Shown in pieces: positions 1 to 5,665 of a stretch of 11,423 nt of DNA. The notes under the pieces were generated by a model that ran no database searches, was not told the origin of the DNA, and saw only the letters and a program-made list of their open reading frames with translations. The DNA lies in contig JBOGDF010000178.1 of the NCBI GenBank assembly GCA_050701635.1, forward strand, positions 1-11,423, read 5' to 3'. The stretch comes from WHSM01 sp050701635. GTDB taxonomy: Bacteria > Actinomycetota > Actinomycetes > Mycobacteriales > Micromonosporaceae. A program made the position numbers and the translations under genes. Numbering within the stretch: the stretch's first letter is position 1; every line of letters begins with the position of its first letter.

Positions 1-418
1 TCCCGGCGGCGACCAGGAATCCCACCAGCTCGGCGGTGGGCGGGTCCAGCCAGTGCAGATCGTCGACTCCCAGCAGCCCCGGCACCAGGGCGGCGACCGC
101 CAGCCGCAGCGCCAGCGGGTCCGGCGCCCCGGTACGCCGCCGCAGCACGGCCTCGACCGCCTCCCGCTGCGCGACCGGCAGCCCGTCGTACGGCAGCCCC
201 GCCAGCAGTGGGCAGAGCGCCGCGTACGGCGTGTCATGGTCCCCCGGCATCCCGGCGAGCCGCGCCACCGTACGCCCGGCGGCGGCCGCGTCGGCGAGCG
301 CGCGATCGAGCAACGCCGTACGCCCGATCCCCGGTGGACCGGTGAGCACCACGGGCACGCCGCGTACGGCGTATTCCGTGAGCTGCGCCAGCAGAGCGTC
401 GTGACCGACCAGCATCAT
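1..418 (-). CDS. LuxR/LAL-type AAA ATPase transcriptional regulator, N-terminal part (cut by window edge)
   Basis: The minus frame stays open from an ATG at 418 to the window edge, giving 139 residues of a longer protein. A Walker A loop, GPPGIGRT, is at residues 27-34, after a hydrophobic strand (VPVVLT). A Walker B strand with the DDLHWLD signature typical of LuxR-family large ATP-binding regulators is at about residues 115-125. Such proteins run to roughly 900 residues: an AAA/STAND nucleotide-binding part, a TPR-like middle and a C-terminal LuxR helix-turn-helix. The last two parts lie outside the window, so DNA binding is inferred from the family. A GGGGAGG ribosome site (424-430) supports the start at 418; a second ATG follows directly at 415. 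The Walker A lysine is an arginine (residue 33), which is unusual. A related AAA_16 ATPase without the LuxR domain is the main alternative. Confidence 0.85.
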   Translation of the reverse strand, partial: MMLVGHDALLAQLTEYAVRGVPVVLTGPPGIGRTALLDRALADAAAAGRTVARLAGMPGDHDTPYAALCPLLAGLPYDGLPVAQREAVEAVLRRRTGAPDPLALRLAVAALVPGLLGVDDLHWLDPPTAELVGFLVAAG

Positions 419-450
419 CCCGGCCTCCCCAGGCCTCCGGATATCTCACG

Positions 451-466
451 CTAAGTCGCGGTTAGG
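451..466. repeat. Copy 1 of box CCTAACCGCGACTTAG upstream of the LuxR-type gene
   Basis: Read on the minus strand, towards the ATPase gene starting at 418, this is CCTAACCGCGACTTAG. The other gene-free region contains CCTAAACCGCGACTTAAC at 7098-7115. The two share 12 identical bases in a row plus the flanking CCT, with one extra A in the second copy. Here the box lies 33-48 bases before the start codon and overlaps a possible -10 hexamer, TAGCGT (448-453 on the minus strand). It may be an operator or promoter element shared by two regulons. A chance match of 12 bases in 11 kb is not excluded. Confidence 0.35.
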
Positions 467-569
467 CAGCGGGATAGGTCGACTCGGCGCCACCACGGGG
501 CCAGCGCGGGTATCCCCTACCGACACCGGAAGTCCACGTGGAGTGTGAGGTTGCCGATCGTCACCCCGG

Positions 570-599
570 TTGACCCGGACCACCCGGACACGGAATCCT
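570..599 (+). promoter_or_regulatory. Candidate promoter for the riboswitch-cbtBA transcript
   Basis: A -35-like TTGACC (570-575) is followed, 18 bases later, by a -10-like AATCCT (594-599). This predicts a transcript start near 605, where the cobalamin aptamer begins. The -10 is weak, keeping the conserved second A and final T. The rest of the leader, 419-569, holds the box at 451-466 and a perfect ten-base palindrome TCCACGTGGA (533-542) of unknown role. Nothing else is evident there. Confidence 0.35.
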
Positions 600-602
600 C
601 AT

Positions 603-767
603 GGTCACCAACTGAACATTTGAGGCGACGGTGGGCAGGAACCCGGTGCGAGTCCGGGACGGTCCCGCCACTGTGACCGGGAAGCTCTCCCCCTCTTCGA
701 AAGCCACTGCCACAACTGGTGGGAAGGCCGGGGGCCGGGCGTCGATCCGGAAGTCAGGACACTGACC
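603..767 (+). ncRNA. Cobalamin (adenosylcobalamin) riboswitch upstream of cbtB
   Basis: The leader carries the conserved cobalamin aptamer landmarks in order. There is a GGAACCCGGTGCGAGTCCGG-type stem-loop (about 648-657 onward) running into GGTCCCGCCACTGT (661-674). A second GCCACTG follows at 703-709, then GGTGGGAAGGC (718-728), and a B12 box like AAGTCAGGACACTGACC at 751-767. GGTCA (603-607) can pair with TGACC (763-767) to close the P1 stem. Bound cobalamin normally represses the gene downstream. That gene here is a cobalt transporter, a standard partner for this switch. The ribosome site of cbtB (802-810) lies about 35 bases past the aptamer, so control of translation initiation is likely. 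The exact 5' end is uncertain by several bases. Confidence 0.93.
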
Positions 768-774
768 CGTCGTC

Positions 775-810
775 CTCCTGTACGCGGGGCGGGATGACCC
801 CGGGAAGGAG
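775..810 (+). promoter_or_regulatory. Possible ribosome-site-sequestering expression platform of the riboswitch
   Basis: CTCCT (775-779) is complementary to AGGAG (806-810), the core of the cbtB ribosome site. Between them CGGGG (785-789) can pair with CCCCG (798-802). Together they would form a compound hairpin hiding the ribosome site. GGAC (757-760) within the B12 box could instead pair with GTCC (772-775), overlapping the anti-ribosome-site strand by one base. This gives a plausible pair of alternative folds. It is inferred from complementarity only. Confidence 0.4.
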
Positions 811-817
811 CGTTGTC

Positions 818-1045
818 ATGAGCATGGTGACGGTACCGGCGAGCAGGCAGGTCGCCTGGCGACCCGTACGAGACGCGTTCGTCGTGGGTACGGCCGTAGC
901 GCTCGCGCTGCTCACCTTGTACGCCGTGTTCCTCGACCAGGGCGCGCTGCTGGCGCCGCTGTTGGGCAGCATCTCGTTCGACGCCAACTACGTGCACGAG
1001 TTCGCACACGACGCGCGCCACCTCTCCGGCGTCACCTGCCACTGA
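818..1045 (+). CDS. cbtB: Cobalt transporter subunit CbtB
   Basis: A 75-residue protein with one membrane helix (about residues 19-39) and a C-terminal metal-binding tail. The tail has the CbtB pattern HEFAHDARHLSGVTCH: H60, H64, D65, H68, C74 and H75. CbtB is the small partner of CbtA in cobalt uptake systems found by their link to B12 riboswitches, and the His/Cys tail is thought to capture Co2+. The start at 818 is chosen because GGGAAGGAG (802-810) sits 7 bases upstream. A second in-frame ATG at 824 is less well placed. The stop overlaps the cbtA start by one base (TGATG), so the two are probably translationally coupled. Regulation is expected through the cobalamin riboswitch just upstream. 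Confidence 0.93.
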   Translation: MSMVTVPASRQVAWRPVRDAFVVGTAVALALLTLYAVFLDQGALLAPLLGSISFDANYVHEFAHDARHLSGVTCH

Positions 1046-1785
1046 TGACGAGTGTGCTTTCGGTTCTCGGCCGTGGAGTGCTGGCCGGGGCCGGCGGTGG
1101 AGTGCTCGCCGCCGGTTTCGGTTTCCTGATCGCCGAGCCGGTCATCGACCGTGCCATCGAGTTCGAAGCGAACCGCTCGCACCACGAGGGCGGCGAGGCG
1201 GCCGCCGAGCTGTTCACCCGCGACACCCAGCACCTGGGTTTGCTGGTCGCGATGATCGCCAGCGGCATCGCGATCGGGGTGCTGTTCTCCCTGGTGTACG
1301 TCGCGCTGCACCGGGAGGACCCGCAGGCCGACCCGTGGCGGCGCTCGCTGCGGCTGGCCGGCGCCGGCTTCCTCGCCGTGGTCGCGATGCCGTTCCTGCG
1401 GTATCCGGCCAACCCGCCCGGGGTGGGCGATCCGGCGACGGTGGAGCTGCGTACCCGGTCCTGGCTGGCGGCGATCGCGATCGGCGTACTGGCGATCGCG
1501 GTGGCGTACGCCGCCGGCCGCTGGCTGGCGCGCCGGGGCGTCACCGAGCCGCTGCGCCACCTGGCCGCGGCGGGGATCGTGGTGGCCGGGTTCGGGGTGC
1601 TGTTCCTGCTCCCGGACAACCCGGATCCGATCGAGGTGCCGGCGCAGCTGCTGTGGGACTTCCGGCTGCTCTCGGCCGCCACCCTGCTGCTGCTCTGGTC
1701 CGGGATCGGCGCCGGTTTCGGCCTGCTCGGTGGGTACGCTGCCCGCCGCGCCGTCGCCGCCCCGGCGACCGCCGCAGCGGGTTGA
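1045..1785 (+). CDS. cbtA: Cobalt transporter subunit CbtA
   Basis: A 246-residue integral membrane protein with about six hydrophobic segments (near residues 8-30, 63-87, 102-118, 140-160, 172-190 and 205-231). Family landmarks are MPFLRYPANPPGVGDP (about 115-130), the following ELRTRSW, and LPDNPDPIEVPAQLLWDFRL (about 189-208), all characteristic of CbtA. It is the channel or permease subunit for cobalt, working with CbtB in the cytoplasmic membrane. A histidine-rich patch, SHHEGG (45-50) plus H63, could contact metal, though that is inference. The ATG overlaps the cbtB stop (TGATG). The stop overlaps the probable TTG start of the next gene (TTGA). The length matches the family. Confidence 0.93.
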   Translation: MTSVLSVLGRGVLAGAGGGVLAAGFGFLIAEPVIDRAIEFEANRSHHEGGEAAAELFTRDTQHLGLLVAMIASGIAIGVLFSLVYVALHREDPQADPWRRSLRLAGAGFLAVVAMPFLRYPANPPGVGDPATVELRTRSWLAAIAIGVLAIAVAYAAGRWLARRGVTEPLRHLAAAGIVVAGFGVLFLLPDNPDPIEVPAQLLWDFRLLSAATLLLLWSGIGAGFGLLGGYAARRAVAAPATAAAG

Positions 1786-2135
1786 CCCCGCCGGCCGGCC
1801 GGGTGGTGGTGTGTCGCGGCTGTTGCTGCGGTACGCACCGCAAACACCCCGACGTCGACCACGACGCCCAGCTGCGAGTCCTGCGCTCGCGGCTGGGCGC
1901 CGGCGGCGTACGTACCGTCGACTGTCTCGGCCCGTGCGGGGACTCCAACGTGATGGTGGTGCTGCCGTCCCGCGACGGGCGGCGGCGCGGCGGGCGCGCG
2001 ACCTGGCTCGGCTTCGTGCTCTCCGACGAGGCGGTCACCGATGTCACCGACTGGATCACCGCCGGCGGTCCCGGCCTGGCCCCGATCCCGGACACCCTGG
2101 ACCTGCACCGCATCACCCCACCACCTCCGGCCTGA
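1782..2135 (+). CDS. Thioredoxin-like (2Fe-2S) ferredoxin domain protein, third gene of the cobalt operon
   Basis: A 117-residue soluble protein when started at TTG 1782. It has cysteines at 11, 14, 15, 16, 48 and 52, arranged as CRGCCCG near the N-terminus and CLGPC in the middle. This matches the thioredoxin-fold [2Fe-2S] ferredoxin pattern of an early cysteine pair plus a Cx3C pair. The Trp-Leu-Gly (75-77) and WITAGGPG (91-98) segments are typical of the actinobacterial version often found beside cbtBA. TTG is preferred because TTGA overlaps the cbtA stop. GTG codons at 1803, 1806 and 1809 are alternatives but would leave almost nothing before the first cysteine. Its role is unproven; electron transfer for corrin-ring chemistry or cobalt handling is a reasonable inference. 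Confidence 0.8.
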   Translation: MTPPAGRVVVCRGCCCGTHRKHPDVDHDAQLRVLRSRLGAGGVRTVDCLGPCGDSNVMVVLPSRDGRRRGGRATWLGFVLSDEAVTDVTDWITAGGPGLAPIPDTLDLHRITPPPPA

Positions 2136-2140
2136 CCCGG

Positions 2141-2157
2141 TGGTATCTTAGATACCA
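2141..2157. promoter_or_regulatory. Operator palindrome overlapping the leaderless promoter of vapBC module 1
   Basis: TGGTATCTTAGATACCA is a perfect inverted repeat with 8-base arms around the central T at 2149. Its last base is the A of the antitoxin ATG. TATCTT (2144-2149) matches the actinobacterial -10 pattern TANNNT and lies 7 bases before the ATG, as expected for leaderless transcription. No ribosome site is present. Antitoxins of this class bind such palindromes to repress their own operon, so bound VapB would cover both the -10 box and the start codon. Confidence 0.75.
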
Positions 2158-2372
2158 TGGCGATGACATTGCGGCTCAGCCGCGAGGAGACCGAGCAGCT
2201 GCGCCGGTACGCCGCACGGCACGGTCGCAGCATGCAGGACGTTGCGCGCGAAGCGGTGGTGACCATGACCGCTGAGCCCGACGCAGAGCGCACGCTCAGC
2301 ACCTTCGACTTCGGCGAGCCCGTGGCGCGTCGGGTCCGTGACGTGCTCGCGGACGGCTTCGGCGAACGGTGA
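2157..2372 (+). CDS. VapB-type ribbon-helix-helix (CopG-like) antitoxin, module 1
   Basis: A 71-residue protein whose N-terminus, MTLRLSREETEQLRRYAARHG, fits a ribbon-helix-helix DNA-binding fold: a short beta strand with alternating residues, then two helices to about residue 37. The tail (about 40-71) is acidic and basic and would be the toxin-neutralising segment. It should dimerise, bind the palindrome at its own promoter, and block the neighbouring PIN toxin. Its stop overlaps the toxin GTG start (GTGA, 2369-2372), a common arrangement that favours coupled synthesis. There is no ribosome site, and the start sits at the edge of a -10 box, so the mRNA is probably leaderless. It lies only 21 bases after the ferredoxin gene but has its own promoter. 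Confidence 0.85.
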   Translation: MAMTLRLSREETEQLRRYAARHGRSMQDVAREAVVTMTAEPDAERTLSTFDFGEPVARRVRDVLADGFGER

Positions 2373-2794
2373 TTCTTCTCGACACCAGTGGCGTGATCGC
2401 CGCCTACAACCAGCGGGACGCCGAGCATGCCGCAGCGCGCGACGTGCTCACCGGTACCACCGAGCCCATGGTGATCTCGCCCCTCGTGTTAGCCGAGGTC
2501 GACTATCTGGCCGCCAAATATCTCGGGCCGTCGGCGTCCGTGGTGGTGCTGTCGGAGCTGGAGCAGCTGGCCACGGTAGCGTCGTTCACGAACGAAGATC
2601 TTCGTGCCGCGACCAGGCTGGTCAGCCAGTATCTGGACCTCAACATCGGTCTGACCGACGCGGTCAACGTGGTGCTCGCAGGGCGCTACAAGACGACGTC
2701 GCTGCTGTCGCTCGACGGTCACTATCGCGCCATCAAACCGACCCACGGAGATCACTTCACCCTGCTGCCGGCGGGAACGACCACCGGCCACTAA
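2369..2794 (+). CDS. VapC-type PIN-domain ribonuclease toxin, module 1
   Basis: A 141-residue PIN-domain protein starting at GTG 2369, read as MILLDTSGVIAAY. The expected acidic metal-binding residues are present: D5 in LLDTS, E43 in LAEVDYL, D97 in LTDAVNV and D116 in LLSLDGHY. VapC toxins are Mg2+-dependent RNases that cut tRNA or rRNA when freed from VapB. Which RNA this one cuts cannot be told from sequence. The length is normal for the family and no residue is missing, so it should be active. The GTG overlaps the antitoxin stop by four bases. It ends 19 bases before the stop of a gene on the other strand, with no obvious terminator between them. Confidence 0.9.
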   Translation: MILLDTSGVIAAYNQRDAEHAAARDVLTGTTEPMVISPLVLAEVDYLAAKYLGPSASVVVLSELEQLATVASFTNEDLRAATRLVSQYLDLNIGLTDAVNVVLAGRYKTTSLLSLDGHYRAIKPTHGDHFTLLPAGTTTGH

Positions 2795-2813
2795 CGCTGT
2801 GGCCGCGGACGGA

Positions 2814-3290
2814 TCAGTGAGTTTCCTTCATCGCCAGCGCCACGGCCTCATCGGGGTTCGACACGTGCTCGATGCCCGCTACCGGCTGTCCATCCTGGTC
2901 AACCACCCGCCAGCCGCCGAGCGAGATCACCGGCACTCCGCCCCGACGTTTGGCCAGCGCCACCTCGCTGAGCGTTCCCCACGAACCGCCCACCGCGATC
3001 ACCGCGTCCGCGCTCCACACAATGATCGCGTTACGCGCCTCGCCCATGTTGGTCACGAGCGTTGCCGAGAGATCGGGTGACGCGCCGTCCCTGCTGTCGG
3101 TCGGTCGGATACCAATCACCAGCCCGTCCCGCGAGCGCACGCCAGCCGCCACGGCAGCCATGACGCCCCCTCCCCCACCACATATGACAACCGCGCCTTG
3201 TTCGGCCAGCAGCTCTCCGAGCCGGCGAGCGTTGGCCGTGTCGTCGTCAGTGCAGAAACGTGGGCCGCAGACGGCAACCTGGTACGGCAT
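2814..3290 (-). CDS. TIGR00725/LOG-like Rossmann-fold nucleotide-binding protein
   Basis: A 158-residue protein of the SLOG/LOG superfamily. It has a first strand, YQVAVCGP, the glycine-rich loop CGGGGGVM (37-44), and GGSWGTLSE (101-109), the family form of the PGGxGTxxE motif. R86 (in GEARNAII) and E109 correspond to the Arg and Glu that LOG phosphoribohydrolases use on nucleoside monophosphates. The TIGR00725 branch itself has no proven substrate. GAGG about 8 bases upstream supports ATG 3290. The gene begins 14 bases after the second vapC on the same strand, so co-transcription with vapBC module 2 is likely. A role in nucleotide turnover or signalling is inference. No signal peptide or membrane segment is visible, so it should be cytoplasmic. 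Confidence 0.85.
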   Translation of the reverse strand: MPYQVAVCGPRFCTDDDTANARRLGELLAEQGAVVICGGGGGVMAAVAAGVRSRDGLVIGIRPTDSRDGASPDLSATLVTNMGEARNAIIVWSADAVIAVGGSWGTLSEVALAKRRGGVPVISLGGWRVVDQDGQPVAGIEHVSNPDEAVALAMKETH

Positions 3291-3304
3291 CCGATGTCCT
3301 CGCG

Positions 3305-3727
3305 TCAGCCAGTGGTCGGCGTGTCCTGGATCCGGCGCTCGCGCACGTCGGTGAGGACTTTCGCGACCGCCGGAAAGTCACGGTCGTCGTGCAGCACGGT
3401 GATTCCGTGGTGCGCCGCCGTCGCCGCGACCAGCAGGTCGACCACGGAAGCGGCCTTGTGGACACCGGCCCGCAGCAGCCGGTACTGCGCCGACTCGACC
3501 CAGCGCCACGCCGACTTCGGCACCGGCACGTCCGGGTAGAGCCCGTCGTACATGCCGCAGATCCGCTCGTACTCGTTGAGGTCGCGCGCCGACCGGCGGA
3601 ACTCCGCCCGCTGCGGATGGCAGGACCCGATGGTGCCCTCGCCGATCTGCGGGGCCCACGCGGCTCGCAGCGGCGGCTCGCGCATCAAGCGCCACAGCGC
3701 GGAGGAGTCGAGCAGGTACCGGATCAC
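3305..3727 (-). CDS. VapC-type PIN-domain ribonuclease toxin, module 2
   Basis: A 140-residue PIN-domain protein beginning RYLLDSSALWRLM, from GTG at 3727. The acidic residues expected for metal binding are D7, E42 (QRAEF), D97 (SVVDLLV) and D114 (VLHDDRDF), with D115 and D117 close by. The pattern VVDLLVAATAAHHGITVLHDD is strongly VapC-like. The sequence differs clearly from the toxin of module 1, so the two pairs are not a local duplication. The GTG overlaps the antitoxin stop (GTGA, 3724-3727). A LOG-like gene follows after 14 bases. The product is predicted to be an Mg2+-dependent RNase held in check by the upstream VapB; its RNA target is unknown. Confidence 0.9.
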   Translation of the reverse strand: MIRYLLDSSALWRLMREPPLRAAWAPQIGEGTIGSCHPQRAEFRRSARDLNEYERICGMYDGLYPDVPVPKSAWRWVESAQYRLLRAGVHKAASVVDLLVAATAAHHGITVLHDDRDFPAVAKVLTDVRERRIQDTPTTG

Positions 3728-3945
3728 CGGTACGCTTCCTTCTCCGCCTCCTTGGCGCGTCGCCAGCTCTCGTAGTCCCAGTCCTTGGCGTACTCTGCGT
3801 ACTTCTCAAGGTCGGCGATACGGCGGTGACGCTCGGCGTACTCGCGGAGCGCGAGATTTACCGTCTCCTTCTTGGTGTGCGCACCGGACAGCCGCATCGC
3901 CTCGGCGAGCGCCTCGTCGTCGATATCGATCTGAGTCACCGTCAT
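3724..3945 (-). CDS. VapB-family antitoxin (PF09957-like), module 2
   Basis: A 73-residue protein with the DIDDEALAEAMRLSG..TKKETVNLALREY pattern that defines the VapB antitoxin family related to Mycobacterium VapB proteins. The first 35-40 residues form the ribbon-helix-helix DNA-binding part. The highly charged, Trp/Tyr-rich tail (about 45-73: EKYAEYAKDWDYESW) is the toxin-binding part. The start at 3945 is preferred over an upstream in-frame ATG because GGAGGTG lies about 6 bases before it and similarity begins there. The stop overlaps the toxin start. It should repress its own promoter in the AT-richer stretch 3957-3990, where no clean palindrome could be identified. Confidence 0.9.
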   Translation of the reverse strand: MTVTQIDIDDEALAEAMRLSGAHTKKETVNLALREYAERHRRIADLEKYAEYAKDWDYESWRRAKEAEKEAYR

Positions 3946-4048
3946 CTGACACCTCCGTACACCACATACATAGTCTCTAAACGCTACCAACATCAGCCAC
4001 ATTAGGGGTACCCGGCGTACCCGCCGCCGGTACGGCAGACTGCGCACC
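3946..4048. promoter_or_regulatory. Divergent promoter region between vapB (module 2) and the PhoD-like gene
   Basis: This 103-base gap separates two divergent genes and is AT-richer on its vapB side. On the plus strand CTGACA (3946-3951) and TAGTCT (3971-3976) resemble -35 and -10 boxes, but the 19-base spacer is long. An imperfect inverted repeat, GTACCCGGCG (4008-4017) against CGCCGCCGGTAC (4022-4033), precedes the phosphatase gene. No ribosome site is obvious before its ATG. These are weak calls. Confidence 0.25.
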
Positions 4049-5665
4049 ATGGCTCGTCTGCTGCTCGGCCCGGTGCTGCGCTGGGTTGACCCGCACCGCG
4101 CGACGCTGTGGCTGCAGACCGACCAGCCCTGCGAGGTGACGGTCGCGGCCGGGGCCGGCGGCGGCCACGCGCACACGTTCACCGCCTTCGGCCACCACTA
4201 CGCACTGGTGGTCGTCGACGGGCTGGCGCCCGGGTCGGAGAACACGTACCAGGTCAGCCTGGACGGGGCGGCGGTCTGGCCCGAGCCGGGGTCGCGGTTC
4301 CCCGCGAGCCGGATCCGTACGCCGGTGCCGGGCGGGCCGGCGCGGCTGGTGTTCGGCTCCTGCCGGGAGGCGTCTCCGTACACCACGGGAAATGCTTATC
4401 CCCCGGACGCGCTGGACACCTACGCCGCCGAGCTCGCCGCCGGGGAAGCGCCCTGGCCGGACTACCTGCTGCTGCTCGGCGACCAGGTGTACGCCGACGA
4501 GACCTCGCCCCGCACCCGGCGGTTCCTGCGCCGGCGGCGCCGGCACCGGGACGGCCCCGCGACCCAGGTGACCGACTTCACCGAGTACACCCAGCTGTAT
4601 CTGGAGTCGTGGAGCGACCCGGAGATGCGCTGGCTGCTGTCGACCGTACCGAGCATGATGATCTTCGACGACCACGAGGTGATCGACGACTGGAACAGCT
4701 CCGCCGCCTGGCGCCGCGAGATCCGCCAACACCCCTGGTGGCGGGACCGGATCACCGGCGGGCTGGCGTCGTACTGGGTCTACCAGCACCTGGGCAACCT
4801 CTCCCCCGACGAGCTCGCCGCCGACCCCACCCTGAAGGCGGTACGCGCGGCGGGCGACGCGGACGGCGTACTCACCGAGTTCGCGGCGGCGGCAGACGCG
4901 GAGGCGGACGGCCGGCCCGGACCACGCTGGAGCTACCGGGTTGACCTGGGCGGCACCCGGATCATCGTGCTGGACACCCGGTGCAGCCGGGTGCTGGAGG
5001 AGTCCCGGCGCGACATGCTGCCGGAGTCGGAGTGGGCGTGGCTCACCGAGCAGCTGGCCGGCGACTACCAGCACCTGGTGGTCGGCTCGTCGCTGCCGTG
5101 GCTGCTGCCGCCCGCGATCCACGAGGTGGAGGGCTGGAACGAGAAGCTCTGCCACTCCCGGCTGCCGGCGGTCGCCGCGGCGTCGGAGCGGCTGCGGCAG
5201 GCCGCCGACCTGGAGCACTGGGCGGCGTTCCGGGACTCCTTCGACCGGCTCGGCGGGCTGCTCAGCGACGTGGCGGCGGGCGGCTTCACGCCACGTCCAC
5301 CCGCGTCGGTCAGCGTGCTCTCCGGGGACGTGCACCACACGTACGCCGCCCGCGTCGTCGGGCCGGCGGAGATCTTCCAGCTGACCTGCTCCCCGATCCA
5401 CAACCAGGCGCCGCACGCGCTGCGGTTGGGATTCCACATCGGGTGGAGCCGTACCGCGGCGCTGGTCGGCACCGCGCTGGCCCGGCTGTCGGGACGGAGC
5501 CGGTCGCCGTACCGGTGGCGCAAGCTGGCGGGGCCGTACTTCGAGAACGCCGTCGGCGTGGTGGTGCACGAGGGGCGTACCGCCCGGCTGGCGCTGCACG
5601 GCACCGAGCGGCGCCCCGACGGCAGCACCCAGCTCACCACCCTGGACGAGCTGCCACTGGTCTAG
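4049..5665 (+). CDS. PhoD-like metallophosphatase (alkaline phosphatase D family), apparently cytoplasmic
   Basis: A 538-residue protein. Residues 1-95 resemble the beta-sandwich N-terminal domain of PhoD proteins (GPVLRWVDPHRATLWLQT). The phosphoesterase core carries the metal motifs LLLGDQVYADE (about 141-151), IFDDHEVIDDW (205-215), VVGSSLPW (344-351) and LSGDVHHTY (424-432). These supply the Asp, Asn and His ligands expected for a dinuclear metal site. Classical PhoD enzymes are Tat-exported and act on phosphodiesters or phosphomonoesters. This one starts directly with the sandwich domain and has no twin-arginine or other signal peptide. It is probably intracellular with an unknown substrate. 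Three prime, its stop shares CTAG with the stop of the convergent regulator gene. An actinobacterial DUF7800-like N-terminal variant is possible. Confidence 0.88.
   Translation: MARLLLGPVLRWVDPHRATLWLQTDQPCEVTVAAGAGGGHAHTFTAFGHHYALVVVDGLAPGSENTYQVSLDGAAVWPEPGSRFPASRIRTPVPGGPARLVFGSCREASPYTTGNAYPPDALDTYAAELAAGEAPWPDYLLLLGDQVYADETSPRTRRFLRRRRRHRDGPATQVTDFTEYTQLYLESWSDPEMRWLLSTVPSMMIFDDHEVIDDWNSSAAWRREIRQHPWWRDRITGGLASYWVYQHLGNLSPDELAADPTLKAVRAAGDADGVLTEFAAAADAEADGRPGPRWSYRVDLGGTRIIVLDTRCSRVLEESRRDMLPESEWAWLTEQLAGDYQHLVVGSSLPWLLPPAIHEVEGWNEKLCHSRLPAVAAASERLRQAADLEHWAAFRDSFDRLGGLLSDVAAGGFTPRPPASVSVLSGDVHHTYAARVVGPAEIFQLTCSPIHNQAPHALRLGFHIGWSRTAALVGTALARLSGRSRSPYRWRKLAGPYFENAVGVVVHEGRTARLALHGTERRPDGSTQLTTLDELPLV

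Noticed and set aside
533..542. Perfect palindrome TCCACGTGGA
   Set aside because: Ten-base palindromes are expected by chance, no partner gene or second copy is near, and it does not overlap the promoter candidate.
1032..2428. Long open frames on the minus strand across the cobalt operon and the antitoxin
   Set aside because: They are Ala/Arg/Gly/Pro-rich with no domain, lie antisense to clear CbtA and ferredoxin frames, and reflect high GC.
2795..2813. Terminator between the convergent vapC (module 1) and LOG-like gene
   Set aside because: The 19-base gap contains only a weak CCGCGG, not a stable hairpin.
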